NCBI GenBank assembly: GCA_020635905.1
Contig: JACJYV010000004.1
Location: 248,001 to 312,000, forward strand
Length of the DNA stretch: 64,000 nt
Reading direction: 5' to 3'
DNA from: Bacteroidia bacterium
GTDB lineage: Bacteria > Bacteroidota > Bacteroidia > J057 > JADKCL01
Part shown: positions 7,915-16,010 of the stretch, one piece after another
Layout of the letters: each line of letters opens with the position of its first letter
Position numbering within the stretch: position 1 is the stretch's first letter
The notes under the pieces: generated by a model
Seen by the model: the letters and a program-made list of their open reading frames with translations, nothing else
Database searches by the model: none
Told to the model about the DNA's origin: nothing
Program-made: the position numbers and the translations under genes

Positions 7915-9858
7915 TCACTCGAATCCTGTGATCCTGATTTCCACCCGGCGGTTGGCAGCCCGGCCTTCTTCTGTATCGTTTTCAGCCACGGGCTGCTCCA
8001 TCCCGTAGCCCATGACCGACATTCTGCGGCCTGATATGCCCTGTAGGAGCAGGTAGTCGCGCACTGACTCTGCCCGGCGCTGGGATAGCTCTTTTTTGTG
8101 GCTGATATTTCCGGTATTGTCCGTAAATCCTGCAATTTCAAATTTCACGTTGGGATTCAATTTGAGGAAATACAGCAAACGGGCCAGGCCTGGGCCCGAT
8201 TCCGCATGCTGCAGGTCCCATTCGCCCGTTACGAAATGAAGGTTATTGCAAATGGCCTTGGAACCTACCCTGATGGGCTCCAGTTGCACATCCAGATGGA
8301 TTTCAGGGCTTTTGGTCAAGAGATCCAGATCCACGTCCTGCCCATAAAACATGTAACCGGGAGCGATAAAATTGACGCTCACTTTCTGGCTGCCCGAGGG
8401 CAATTCCAGCAAATACAGCCCGTCCGTCTCATTGGCGTAGATTTTGTCGATTTCATCCAGGTTGTGGTTATTGGTCAGGGTAATCTCGGCTTTGATGGGA
8501 AAACCGTTGGTTTTGTCCAAAACCCGCCCGGCCATGTAATTCATGGATTCGTAAGGCTGGCCTTCCGTAAAGGAAATCTTGGTAAACCACATATCATTGC
8601 CCATGTCTTTGCCTGTGTTTCTCAGGTCACCGTCCACAGATTCAGCATATCCAGCGGCCAGAAAATCGCCCGTAGGCAGGGCAATGGCATTATAAAATGC
8701 TTCATAATCCTCGCCCCCTGCGGTCATGGCCCACTCTTTTTTGCCCGTGGAGTCAATTTTGATCAGGATGGCGTCGTAATGGCCGCGGTTTTTGGCTGCA
8801 ATGCCATCCTCTGAGGTCGTGGTACCCGAAATCAGGTAGCCCCCGTCCGGGGTTTGGCGGATGTTATTGGCGCCGTCTGACTTGCTGCCGCCGTAATTGC
8901 GGCTCCACAGCAACTGGCCCCACTGATTGAATTCAAAAGCCCAGATATCGCCGCGGCCATATTGCCGGGCCAGGTCTCCGTTGCCGGAAAAAGAGGTTCC
9001 CACTCCCACAAAATTACCCTGACGGTTGGGAATTACTGCGGCAAGCTCTTCATAATCACTGCCTCCATAATTTTTATTCCAGATAAAATCGAGATTCCGC
9101 GACATCATAAAAACCCAGGCGTCTTTCTTCCCTTTGGGATCTTTGATATCGTGGCTTTCAGAGGTGGAAGTGGCACATACCAGAATCTGGCGGTTGGGCA
9201 ATTGAATAATGTCCTTCACCTGCTCATTTTCGGGTCCGCCAAAAGACTTGGTCCAGACCACCTCTCCCTTTTCGTCGAGTTTGGCAAACCAGGCGTCGAG
9301 GCCGCCGCGGGAGTAGGTCATATCGCCATCCAGGGAGCCCGATTCGCCGCCAACCAGGTAGGTGCCGTCAGGATTGGGCCAGATGCAGTAGCCCTTGTCA
9401 TTGCCGTTGCCGCCGTAGGTTTTCACCCACTCTTTCTTACCCATGGCATCCAGTTTGATCACCAGAATCTCGAACCCACGGTGTTTTTTATTGATGTCTC
9501 CGTCGGGAGAAGTCGTGGTACCTACCACCACCACGCCCTGGTCGGGCGTGACCTTCATCTGGGCGAATGTTTCGCGGCCTGTACCACCCACAATGGTGCG
9601 CCAGATCACCCGGCCATTGGCCGAAACCTTGGCCACCACAATGTCTTCAATCCCTGCCAGGTGGTTGCCTTCCCCGATTCCGTCTGTGGATTGGGTTTCG
9701 CCCCCGATCAAAAAAGTCCGGCCGGGCATCTCGATCAGCTCGCAGGCCTGATCATACATTAGGCCGCCATACAGCTTTTGCCACACGATTTTTTGCGCCT
9801 GAACGGAAGTGAAAAGGAGGAAGAAAATTCCCAGAAATGAGTAAATGCGGGTCGTCAT
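7915..9858 (-). CDS. Secreted beta-propeller / OmpA C-terminal domain protein
   Basis: A 647-residue protein with a signal peptide (cleavage after SVQA, near residue 21). Residues about 25-430 are repeats of the type WxKxYGG-xxxD...VGG-T-S-DG, predicted to form a beta-propeller. Next comes a carboxypeptidase-regulatory-like beta domain (about 440-520). The end is an OmpA/MotB peptidoglycan-binding domain (about 535-647), with GFTDNTG, LSQRRAESVRDYL and NRRVEIRI. It should be periplasmic or outer-membrane associated and tied to peptidoglycan. This fusion is common in Bacteroidota. Confidence 0.88.
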   Translation of the reverse strand: MTTRIYSFLGIFFLLFTSVQAQKIVWQKLYGGLMYDQACELIEMPGRTFLIGGETQSTDGIGEGNHLAGIEDIVVAKVSANGRVIWRTIVGGTGRETFAQMKVTPDQGVVVVGTTTSPDGDINKKHRGFEILVIKLDAMGKKEWVKTYGGNGNDKGYCIWPNPDGTYLVGGESGSLDGDMTYSRGGLDAWFAKLDEKGEVVWTKSFGGPENEQVKDIIQLPNRQILVCATSTSESHDIKDPKGKKDAWVFMMSRNLDFIWNKNYGGSDYEELAAVIPNRQGNFVGVGTSFSGNGDLARQYGRGDIWAFEFNQWGQLLWSRNYGGSKSDGANNIRQTPDGGYLISGTTTSEDGIAAKNRGHYDAILIKIDSTGKKEWAMTAGGEDYEAFYNAIALPTGDFLAAGYAESVDGDLRNTGKDMGNDMWFTKISFTEGQPYESMNYMAGRVLDKTNGFPIKAEITLTNNHNLDEIDKIYANETDGLYLLELPSGSQKVSVNFIAPGYMFYGQDVDLDLLTKSPEIHLDVQLEPIRVGSKAICNNLHFVTGEWDLQHAESGPGLARLLYFLKLNPNVKFEIAGFTDNTGNISHKKELSQRRAESVRDYLLLQGISGRRMSVMGYGMEQPVAENDTEEGRAANRRVEIRITGFE

Positions 9859-10246
9859 ATCTTATCGATCAATAGAAAAACCACCTGCCTTCGCAGGATA
9901 AACGTCTCAAAACTCCATTTATTTGATCGCAAACGGAAATCACTAATTGTGTATAAGTGAAGCGATTGTAGCCAGTGAGAGACAGTTTTGCCAGCATAAC
10001 GTTTACCCGAGTAACCTTTTGGGATTACAGTTTGGATACTGCTTAATAACCGTTCATCTTATTTGCCTTGATTGAAATTATGATAAAATCCACCTTATCA
10101 GGAAGTTCGCAGCTAGAAGCCTGTTGCTCGCAGCTAAAAAAAATCCCCCAGCCGAAGCCAGGGAACTGAAATTGAACTTCCTGAAATATTTTTTTAAGGG
10201 GTAAGTGAGCATTTCTGAAACAAGTTCAACGCTGATATTCAAAGGT
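9859..10246. other. Intergenic region with a heptad array and a decayed MITE
   Basis: This 388-bp gap has 9859-10104 without any feature I can name. Then comes a heptad array of GCT-type units (10105-10139) and the decayed MITE copy D (10161-10258). No convincing small gene is present. Confidence 0.5.
10105..10139. repeat. Degenerate heptad array, GCTCGCA family
   Basis: Five in-phase 7-mers: GTTCGCA, GCTAGAA, GCCTGTT, GCTCGCA, GCTAAAA. The same family recurs at 22148-22182, 29077-29105 and 49911-49966. Confidence 0.65.
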
Positions 10247-10258
10247 TTAGGGGTTCCC
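10161..10258 (+). mobile_element. Decayed MITE copy D
   Basis: The right half (about 10203-10258) matches copies A-C: TAAGTGAGCATTTCTGAAACAAGT, with the end reading GGGGTTCCC. The left half is shorter and diverged, though it starts GGGAACTGAA. I see no target duplication. The right end overlaps the 3' end of the 10247-10846 gene and supplies its stop codon. Confidence 0.65.
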
Positions 10259-10846
10259 AATTGCAGCGATGAAATCCATTTGCAGAGCCGGAATATCCAT
10301 GGCAATGGCTTCAGCTTCCGTCAGTTGAGCAATGGAAGGATTTGCCCCGGGCAAAATCTGGGTCAGCATCAGCGCCCCGTTTTGCCGCTCGATCAGGTCA
10401 TATCTGACCACCACTTCCCGACCCGTAATGGTGCCCCGAAACAGGGCCGACCACATGCCAGGGGCCGTTTCCCGCACTTCCTGATCCGACCAGAGCAGGG
10501 TGCCATCTCCACCCGACTGGGTGAAATCGAGGTCTTTCAACTCCTCTTTCATGGTTTTCTCATCCAGCGCTACCAGCAGGATGAGCCCGCCCGTCTTTTC
10601 ATTTCTGAAAAGCCCTTCAGCTTCTCCCAGGGAGGCCTGCTCCAAAAACCAGATGGGATTCGACTGAATTCCCATGCAATATTGCCAGCCCTGAAGCCAG
10701 CTTGCTTCAGGTTGATAATGCGCAGGCAGCACGATCCTTTGCTCCATGCTTTGTCCAGATTGAGCCTGAGACTGAGCGAAAAGATTTCCCGTGTTGCACA
10801 GGGCGAGCACCATCAGGAGGGCGGAGATTTGGGCGAGTCGTTTCAT
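10247..10846 (-). CDS. Secreted protein of unknown function
   Basis: A 199-residue protein with a clear signal peptide: MKRLAQISALLMVLAL, cleavage near NLFAQ, about residue 25. The mature part has no motif I recognise. It contains a WLQGWQYCMGIQSNPIWFLEQASLGEAEG-like segment and mixed alpha/beta patterning, as in small secreted DUF proteins. The frame opens at 10909, but the ATG at 10846 starts the signal peptide. Its last residues (GNP-stop) are encoded by a MITE end, so the original C-terminus may have been replaced. Confidence 0.7.
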   Translation of the reverse strand: MKRLAQISALLMVLALCNTGNLFAQSQAQSGQSMEQRIVLPAHYQPEASWLQGWQYCMGIQSNPIWFLEQASLGEAEGLFRNEKTGGLILLVALDEKTMKEELKDLDFTQSGGDGTLLWSDQEVRETAPGMWSALFRGTITGREVVVRYDLIERQNGALMLTQILPGANPSIAQLTEAEAIAMDIPALQMDFIAAIGNP

Positions 10847-11288
10847 GGGATTATTTTTTTGTTGTATGGGTTTGTTGAACAATTCAAAGATCGCAGCCCC
10901 GGCCTGCAAAAATTAACAACCCCCGGCGCATTAATATCAACTTTGATGCAATTTTAGGCGGATTTGAGCCATTTTCAACCAAAATGTAAGCTGTGTTTCA
11001 GATCCTGTCAATCCAGTTTCCCGGTCAGCATGCATCAGAAAGGGTTAGTTATGAATAATCTCACCTGCAAAGCGGTCTCTCTCAGGAAGCGGGCCCATGG
11101 CCCGTTTACACCTTCGGGGGCTGTGGCCGCTGTCCCGCCCCCGAAGGGATTCGGGGCCACCCTCCAAAAATGCCAGCCATATACCAGGGCTGGCATTTTT
11201 CTCCCACACCGGCCAAGGCCCGGGAACTTGCGGCCTCCAGCCGCCAGAAAAATTTCCCTGTCAAACCATTTTTTCTCATTTTTGCCCC
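10847..11288. other. Intergenic region between diverging genes: leader of purK
   Basis: This 442-bp gap holds a structured segment (11090-11200, listed separately) and otherwise only AT-rich upstream sequence near 10850-10980. Open frames through the gap (for example from 10964) have no start signal or recognisable protein and I reject them. Confidence 0.5.
11090..11200 (+). promoter_or_regulatory. Three-hairpin RNA leader ending in a terminator-like stem, upstream of purK
   Basis: Three perfect stems follow one another. CGGGCC/GGCCCG (11090-11095 and 11099-11104) has a 3-nt loop. CCTTCGGGGGC/GCCCCCGAAGG (11111-11121 and 11137-11147) has a 15-nt loop. AAAAATGCCAGCC/GGCTGGCATTTTT (11166-11178 and 11188-11200) ends in T5. 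The last stem looks like an intrinsic terminator 88 bp before the purK start. This is either an attenuator or riboswitch-like leader, or a separate small RNA gene. It does not resemble the purine riboswitch, SRP RNA or tmRNA that I know. Confidence 0.55.
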
Positions 11289-12431
11289 ATGAACAAAAAC
11301 AGTTCTTCCCCCAGAACTCTGGGAATCCTGGGTGGCGGCCAACTTGGCCTCATGCTTCTGCCTGCTGCCCGCGAATTTGGCCTTCTGGTGGCCATGCTCG
11401 ATCCCGCGGCTGATGCCCCCTGTGCCCACCTCGCCGACCGCTTCGCGGTCGGAAATCTCATGGATTATGATACCGTTATGGCCTTTGGCCGGTCAGTGGA
11501 TCTGGTCACGATTGAAATCGAGCACGTGAATGTGAAGGCCCTGGCCGACCTGGCCCGGGAGGGAAAAACAGTGTATCCCACCGCACCACACCTCAAAACC
11601 ATTCAGAATAAATGCTGGCAAAAGGAATTTTACCGCGAAAACAACATTCCCACTGCTGATTTCTTCATCTTTTCGCAAAAGCCAGCCTTCGCCGAAATTG
11701 ATTTTCCCCTTCCCTTCGTCCACAAACTGGCCACAGGTGGCTACGACGGCCGCGGAGTGAACATTATCCGCACCCGCGAGGACTGGACCTCAGTTCCCGA
11801 CCAGCCCGGACTGATTGAGGCATTTGTGCCCAATGCAAAGGAGATTTCCGTCATGGTGGCCCGCAACCCTTCGGGTCAGGTCAGTTGCTTTCCTGCGGTG
11901 GAAATGGAGTTTCATCCCACCGCCAACCTGGTCGAGTTTCTGTTTTGTCCCTCCACGCTGACCGCAGCACAGGCCCATCGGGCCGAAGAAATCGCCCGCA
12001 AAACTGCGGAAGCCTTTGCCCAGGTGGGTATCATGGCCGTGGAAATGTTCCTCACTGCTGGAGGCGATCTGCTGGTCAACGAATGTGCGCCCCGACCCCA
12101 CAACAGCGGCCACCAGACCATTGAAGGCAATATTACCTCCCAGTACCAGCAACACATCCGTGCCATCCTCGACCTTGACCTGGGTAATACAGACCTGATT
12201 TCGCCCTCAGTGATGGTCAATCTGCTGGGGGAGGAGGGCTACGCAGGCCCGGCCCGCTACCAGGGGCTTGACGAAGTGAAAAAAATCCCCGGCGTTTTTG
12301 TCCACCTCTATGGCAAGGCTGAAACCCGTCCCTTTCGCAAAATGGGGCATGTTACCATTCTGGGAGAAACAGTTGAAGCGGCCCGCGAAAAAGCTATCTT
12401 TGTAAAACAAACCCTGAAAGTTGTCTCATGA
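11289..12431 (+). CDS. purK: 5-(carboxyamino)imidazole ribonucleotide synthase
   Basis: A 380-residue ATP-grasp enzyme of purine synthesis that carboxylates AIR to N5-CAIR using ATP and bicarbonate. It starts LGILGGGQLGLML (nucleotide fold). It has VHKLATGGYDGRGV (ATP-grasp), EISVMVARN, and the NECAPRPHNSGHQTIEGN signature. An open frame reaches back to 11097, but the ATG at 11289 starts the conserved N-terminus and the extension would be translated terminator sequence. Its stop overlaps the purE start by 4 bp. Confidence 0.96.
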   Translation: MNKNSSSPRTLGILGGGQLGLMLLPAAREFGLLVAMLDPAADAPCAHLADRFAVGNLMDYDTVMAFGRSVDLVTIEIEHVNVKALADLAREGKTVYPTAPHLKTIQNKCWQKEFYRENNIPTADFFIFSQKPAFAEIDFPLPFVHKLATGGYDGRGVNIIRTREDWTSVPDQPGLIEAFVPNAKEISVMVARNPSGQVSCFPAVEMEFHPTANLVEFLFCPSTLTAAQAHRAEEIARKTAEAFAQVGIMAVEMFLTAGGDLLVNECAPRPHNSGHQTIEGNITSQYQQHIRAILDLDLGNTDLISPSVMVNLLGEEGYAGPARYQGLDEVKKIPGVFVHLYGKAETRPFRKMGHVTILGETVEAAREKAIFVKQTLKVVS

Positions 12432-12949
12432 AAAAAGCCCGCGTAGGTATCATCATGGGCAGCACTTCAGACCTGAGGGTCATGGAAGCCGCTGCCATAA
12501 TCCTGGAAGACTTACAGATTGGCTTCGAACTGACTGTGGTGTCGGCCCATCGCACCCCTGAGCGCTTGTTTGATTACGCCCGCACCGCGGTGGACCGCGG
12601 CCTGAGTGTGATCATTGCCGGCGCAGGCGGTGCCGCGCATCTGCCCGGCATGGTGGCCGCCCTGACCCCGCTTCCCGTGATCGGGGTGCCGGTCAAAGCC
12701 TCCATTTCCATGGATGGCTGGGATTCTGTTTTGTCCATTTTGCAAATGCCTCCCGGGGTGCCTGTCGCCACCGTGGCCCTGGACGCGGGTCAGAATGCAG
12801 GCATTCTGGCCGCTCAGATTCTGGGTGCTTCCGATCCTGAAATTCTGGCCAAAGTGGCCAAATTCAAGGAGGATCTGAAAATCAAAGTTCAGAAGGGAAT
12901 CAAAGAATTGAGCCGCGGAAGGTTCGGTCCCAGTTCACTGGATGCCTAA
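12428..12949 (+). CDS. purE: N5-CAIR mutase
   Basis: A 173-residue class I PurE, which moves the carboxylate of N5-CAIR to make CAIR, the product step after PurK. Key motifs are GIIMGSTSDLRVM at the N-terminus, SAHRTPERLFDYA, and AGAGGAAHLPGMVAALTPLPVIGVPV. The start overlaps the purK stop as ATGA, so the pair is translated together. Confidence 0.97.
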   Translation: MKKARVGIIMGSTSDLRVMEAAAIILEDLQIGFELTVVSAHRTPERLFDYARTAVDRGLSVIIAGAGGAAHLPGMVAALTPLPVIGVPVKASISMDGWDSVLSILQMPPGVPVATVALDAGQNAGILAAQILGASDPEILAKVAKFKEDLKIKVQKGIKELSRGRFGPSSLDA

Positions 12950-13040
12950 AAAAACAATCAGCAGGGTTAAAACACAGGAAAATTCCTGTTATATTGAATC
13001 TGAAAAGATTTAGACAGCAAAAACCCTAAAGCCACATACC

Positions 13041-14486
13041 ATGTTCGGAATTGAAATCATTGAAGTAGCCCTCGGCCTGGCCCTGGTATATTTTGCCGTG
13101 AGCACCATTTGCTCGGGCATTTACGAAGCTTTTGCCCAGCTGACCGACAAACGCTCCAAGCACCTGGAAGACGGTATTCGCAAGTTTCTTAACGACGAAG
13201 CCACTTCCTCCAACCCCAGCGGACTGGCCACTGCACTCTATTCAAATCCCGAAATCTGGTCGCGCCTGGAAGGAAAAATCGGCAAAAAAGACTGGATTGA
13301 AGCCTCTAAGTTCTCGGGGGTTCTATTCGATATTCTCGTGCCCAAAGACGAGGCCCAGGAATCAGATTTTGTGAAAAATCTGAAGTCAGAGATCAACAAA
13401 ACCATGACTGATCCTGGTATTCAGAAAACGCTCAACCGCATTGTGGGCGTGTTGGAAACCCCGATTGTGGGCACCCTAAAGGGCATTCTGGAGGATTATT
13501 ACAAGGATTCGCCTCTCGCGGGCCAAATCATGGAGATTTTTCAGGGCATTGATCCTGCCACCCAGTGCAAAGACTGTTACGACGAATTGCTGGGCCGACT
13601 GCGCGCCCTGAATCTGCCTGATGGAGAGTTTGCTGCCGCAAAGGAAACCCTGGATGCCCTGGTGCGGGAAGGGGATAAGTTTGCCAATGTGAAAGAATTG
13701 ATTCGCCTGCGCTTCTCCAATGACAAAATCGAGGAAGCGGCCCTCAATCTGGTGAGCAAATGGGAGGAAAGCGAAAAAATCATCAAATTCCGTACCCGGC
13801 TCGCCGACCGCCTGCGCGACAATAAAATACAAAAGACCCTGCTGGCCAAGATTGACGCCGCCGAGGGCAAAATCGCTGATGTACGCAAAACCATGGAATC
13901 CGTCTTTGATGAGGCCATGGGAGATGTGGGCAAATGGTATCGTGCCAATGTGCGCATGGTGATCCTGGTCCTCTCGGTGATCATCACTGTGGGTTTCAAC
14001 GTAGATACCCTCGAACTGGGGCGTGAACTCTGGAACGACAACGACCTGCGGGCCGCAACCCTGGTCACGGTGCAGCAGGTGGTGGAGAAAAAATCTGAGG
14101 TTTGGTCCCCCAAGCAAGACCCCAATGCAGTGGAAACTGCCCCTGGGGTGGAAGTAGCAGAGGCCGATACCAGTGGCGGTCAAACTGTTTCCGAACTTCC
14201 CGAACCTACTCCCGCGGACACCAGTGGAAAATCCATTGGTGAAATTCTCCAGGAAGCACAGGTGGCCGTGGATAAAATGGAAACCCTGCCCGTCGGCTGG
14301 AATTTTAATGGCAATTTCTGGGACCTCAACTTCAGCAAAGGTAAAACGGGCAATAAACTCTGGGCTTCCATTCTGCTGAAAATTCTGGGCTTTGTAATGA
14401 CCATCGCCGCAGCGTCTCTTGGTGCACCCTTCTGGTATAATCTGCTCAAAAGCCTCACCAGCCTGAAGGACAAGATAGCCAAGTAA
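13041..14486 (+). CDS. Large membrane protein of unknown function
   Basis: A 481-residue protein. It has an N-terminal helix (residues 4-24, IIEVALGLALVYFAVSTI), followed by a long charged, largely helical soluble region (about 30-305). A second membrane segment lies around 312-328. Then comes a low-complexity Glu/Thr/Ser/Pro linker (about 350-405) and a C-terminal membrane segment (about 448-468). I do not recognise a named family. The N-terminal pattern STICSGIYEAFAQLTDKRSKHLEDGI recalls large hypothetical membrane proteins of environmental bacteria. It stands alone on the plus strand, and a heptad array starts at its stop codon. Confidence 0.75.
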   Translation: MFGIEIIEVALGLALVYFAVSTICSGIYEAFAQLTDKRSKHLEDGIRKFLNDEATSSNPSGLATALYSNPEIWSRLEGKIGKKDWIEASKFSGVLFDILVPKDEAQESDFVKNLKSEINKTMTDPGIQKTLNRIVGVLETPIVGTLKGILEDYYKDSPLAGQIMEIFQGIDPATQCKDCYDELLGRLRALNLPDGEFAAAKETLDALVREGDKFANVKELIRLRFSNDKIEEAALNLVSKWEESEKIIKFRTRLADRLRDNKIQKTLLAKIDAAEGKIADVRKTMESVFDEAMGDVGKWYRANVRMVILVLSVIITVGFNVDTLELGRELWNDNDLRAATLVTVQQVVEKKSEVWSPKQDPNAVETAPGVEVAEADTSGGQTVSELPEPTPADTSGKSIGEILQEAQVAVDKMETLPVGWNFNGNFWDLNFSKGKTGNKLWASILLKILGFVMTIAAASLGAPFWYNLLKSLTSLKDKIAK

Positions 14487-14633
14487 TCAATTAACAATTA
14501 GCAGAGAGCAATGAACGGAAATCAATTGTCAATTAGCAGAGAGCAATGAACCTTTGCTTCTTCTCTTACATCTGATATCTAACTGTCTAAAATCTAATTG
14601 TCTGACATCTAAAATCTAATTCTCTAAAATCTT
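14487..14633. repeat. Composite heptad array with a 35-bp higher-order repeat
   Basis: 14487-14516 and 14522-14551 are the same 30 bases with two mismatches, at a spacing of 35 = 5 x 7. Split into 7-mers they read ATCAATT, AACAATT, AGCAGAG, AGCAATG, AACGGAA and so on. From 14571 to 14633 the units change to TCTAAAA/TCTAATT, spaced 7 or 8 bp. The array fills the gap between two converging genes and touches both stop codons. Confidence 0.85.
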
Positions 14634-15930
14634 ATTTAAAATAATTGATATGAGCAATCCCCACCAACTGGTGGTTGCGGTCGGTGAAGTTTTTGTAATA
14701 AACCAGGATAGAATAGACGTTTTCCGTCTCATAATGGGACCCTTCCAGGCGTGATTCGTCGAGGTGGCCTGTTTTTCCGTCTTTGACTACGTATTGGTAA
14801 TCGTACACGCCCTGCTTGAGCAGGACGCCCGTTTCGTAGCGGCGGGTATCTGCATTGAAAACACACTCAAATTCATCCTGAGCCCGCCAATCCGTCATTT
14901 TACTGAAGAGATACACCTTGTCATTGCCCATGGATTCGGGAAAATTGAGGGAAAATTTCACCAGCAGGTAATCAGCTTCGTAGTCGGCATTGGGCCATTC
15001 CTGCACCCCCACAAAGTAGCTGCCATTGAAATCGTACTGACTCAGGTAGCGATTGGTGAGGCGGGGTTCCTCGGGCCAGAGACGCACGTAAAAGATGGAA
15101 TCGAGGTCGCGCACGCTTTCCATGCGCTGAGAATGGAAGCGGGTGCTGCGCAGGTCCACCATGCGGTATTCGTTGCCTCCTTTGAATTCCGTGGCTGCAT
15201 CAAAAACATACTGTAAACGATCGCCCTGCACAAACTGAGGTTGCACGTGAGTGGCGGCATTATCCCAACGAAAATTCTGCAGAATCACCACTTCAAGGTC
15301 CTGGTAGGGGTTATTGATCTGCATGCCGCTGGTAAAGAGGTCAAAGGAAACTGTTTGCAGGCGCATGCGCTGCGATACGTCAATGGTCTGACCCACATTG
15401 GGTTTGATCCCCACCTTATTATCTGCCACGATCATCCTGCGGCTGAAGGTGATATCTTCCTCGTCGCCCGCACGGTACACATACAACAGGTAATTTCCAC
15501 TTTGGGTGAAGGCGATTCGCTCGGGATCCAGGATGTATTCGTAGTGAAAATAAGGCACTTTGGTGTTCTGTGATCGCTGCCAGTTGTAGATGCGGTCGTA
15601 GGTGACCCCGTCCAGAAATTCAATGGGAAGCACGTTTACGGGCTCCCAGTTGGCATCGGCAGGCAGAAAACCCACGTAGAAATCCTCGGGATCCTGGTCC
15701 CAGGGCACCAGTTCGTCGAATTCGAGGATGAGACGACCGGGCGAGCGCAGGGGAATGATGGGATAGCCCATTTCATTGCCTTCCACATAAAACTGAATGG
15801 TACGAATAGCCGGGTCGTACACCATGTCGCGGTATTCCAGGGTCGCATTTTGGGCGAAATTGAAGCCGGGGAGGAGGGAGGCGATCAGGAGAACGCTCCA
15901 AAGGGGAAGGATTTTGAATAAATTTTGCAT
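14632..15930 (-). CDS. Type IX secretion plug protein (DUF5103 / T9SS_plug family)
   Basis: A 432-residue exported protein. It matches the family formerly called DUF5103, later recognised as the plug that closes the periplasmic side of the SprA translocon in type IX secretion. Residues 1-26 are the signal peptide (LLPGFNFAQ). The first domain begins ATLEYRDMVYDPAIRTIQFYVEGNEMGYP, followed by repeated PorV/immunoglobulin-like beta domains and a C-terminal VYLFSKMTDW...YQYVVKDG segment typical of the family. The frame opens at 16053, inside the neighbouring ABC-F gene; the ATG at 15930 starts the signal peptide. It supports a working T9SS here, matching the T9SS cargo at 60142-63913. Confidence 0.85.
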   Translation of the reverse strand: MQNLFKILPLWSVLLIASLLPGFNFAQNATLEYRDMVYDPAIRTIQFYVEGNEMGYPIIPLRSPGRLILEFDELVPWDQDPEDFYVGFLPADANWEPVNVLPIEFLDGVTYDRIYNWQRSQNTKVPYFHYEYILDPERIAFTQSGNYLLYVYRAGDEEDITFSRRMIVADNKVGIKPNVGQTIDVSQRMRLQTVSFDLFTSGMQINNPYQDLEVVILQNFRWDNAATHVQPQFVQGDRLQYVFDAATEFKGGNEYRMVDLRSTRFHSQRMESVRDLDSIFYVRLWPEEPRLTNRYLSQYDFNGSYFVGVQEWPNADYEADYLLVKFSLNFPESMGNDKVYLFSKMTDWRAQDEFECVFNADTRRYETGVLLKQGVYDYQYVVKDGKTGHLDESRLEGSHYETENVYSILVYYKNFTDRNHQLVGIAHINYFK

Positions 15931-16010
15931 GCCTGGGGGCCAATTTCCATGGATTAAACCAGGAAAACAAGGCAAATATTGTACCTGAATTTGAATTGCA
16001 ACCTGGAAAA

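Noticed and set aside
8098..9762. Long plus-strand frames within the OmpA-domain gene
   Set aside because: Antisense to a protein with clear domains and a signal peptide; no promoter or ribosome site.
10964..11413. A 149-residue open frame across the purK leader
   Set aside because: It would translate through three RNA hairpins and a terminator and overlap purK in another frame; composition is unlike a protein.
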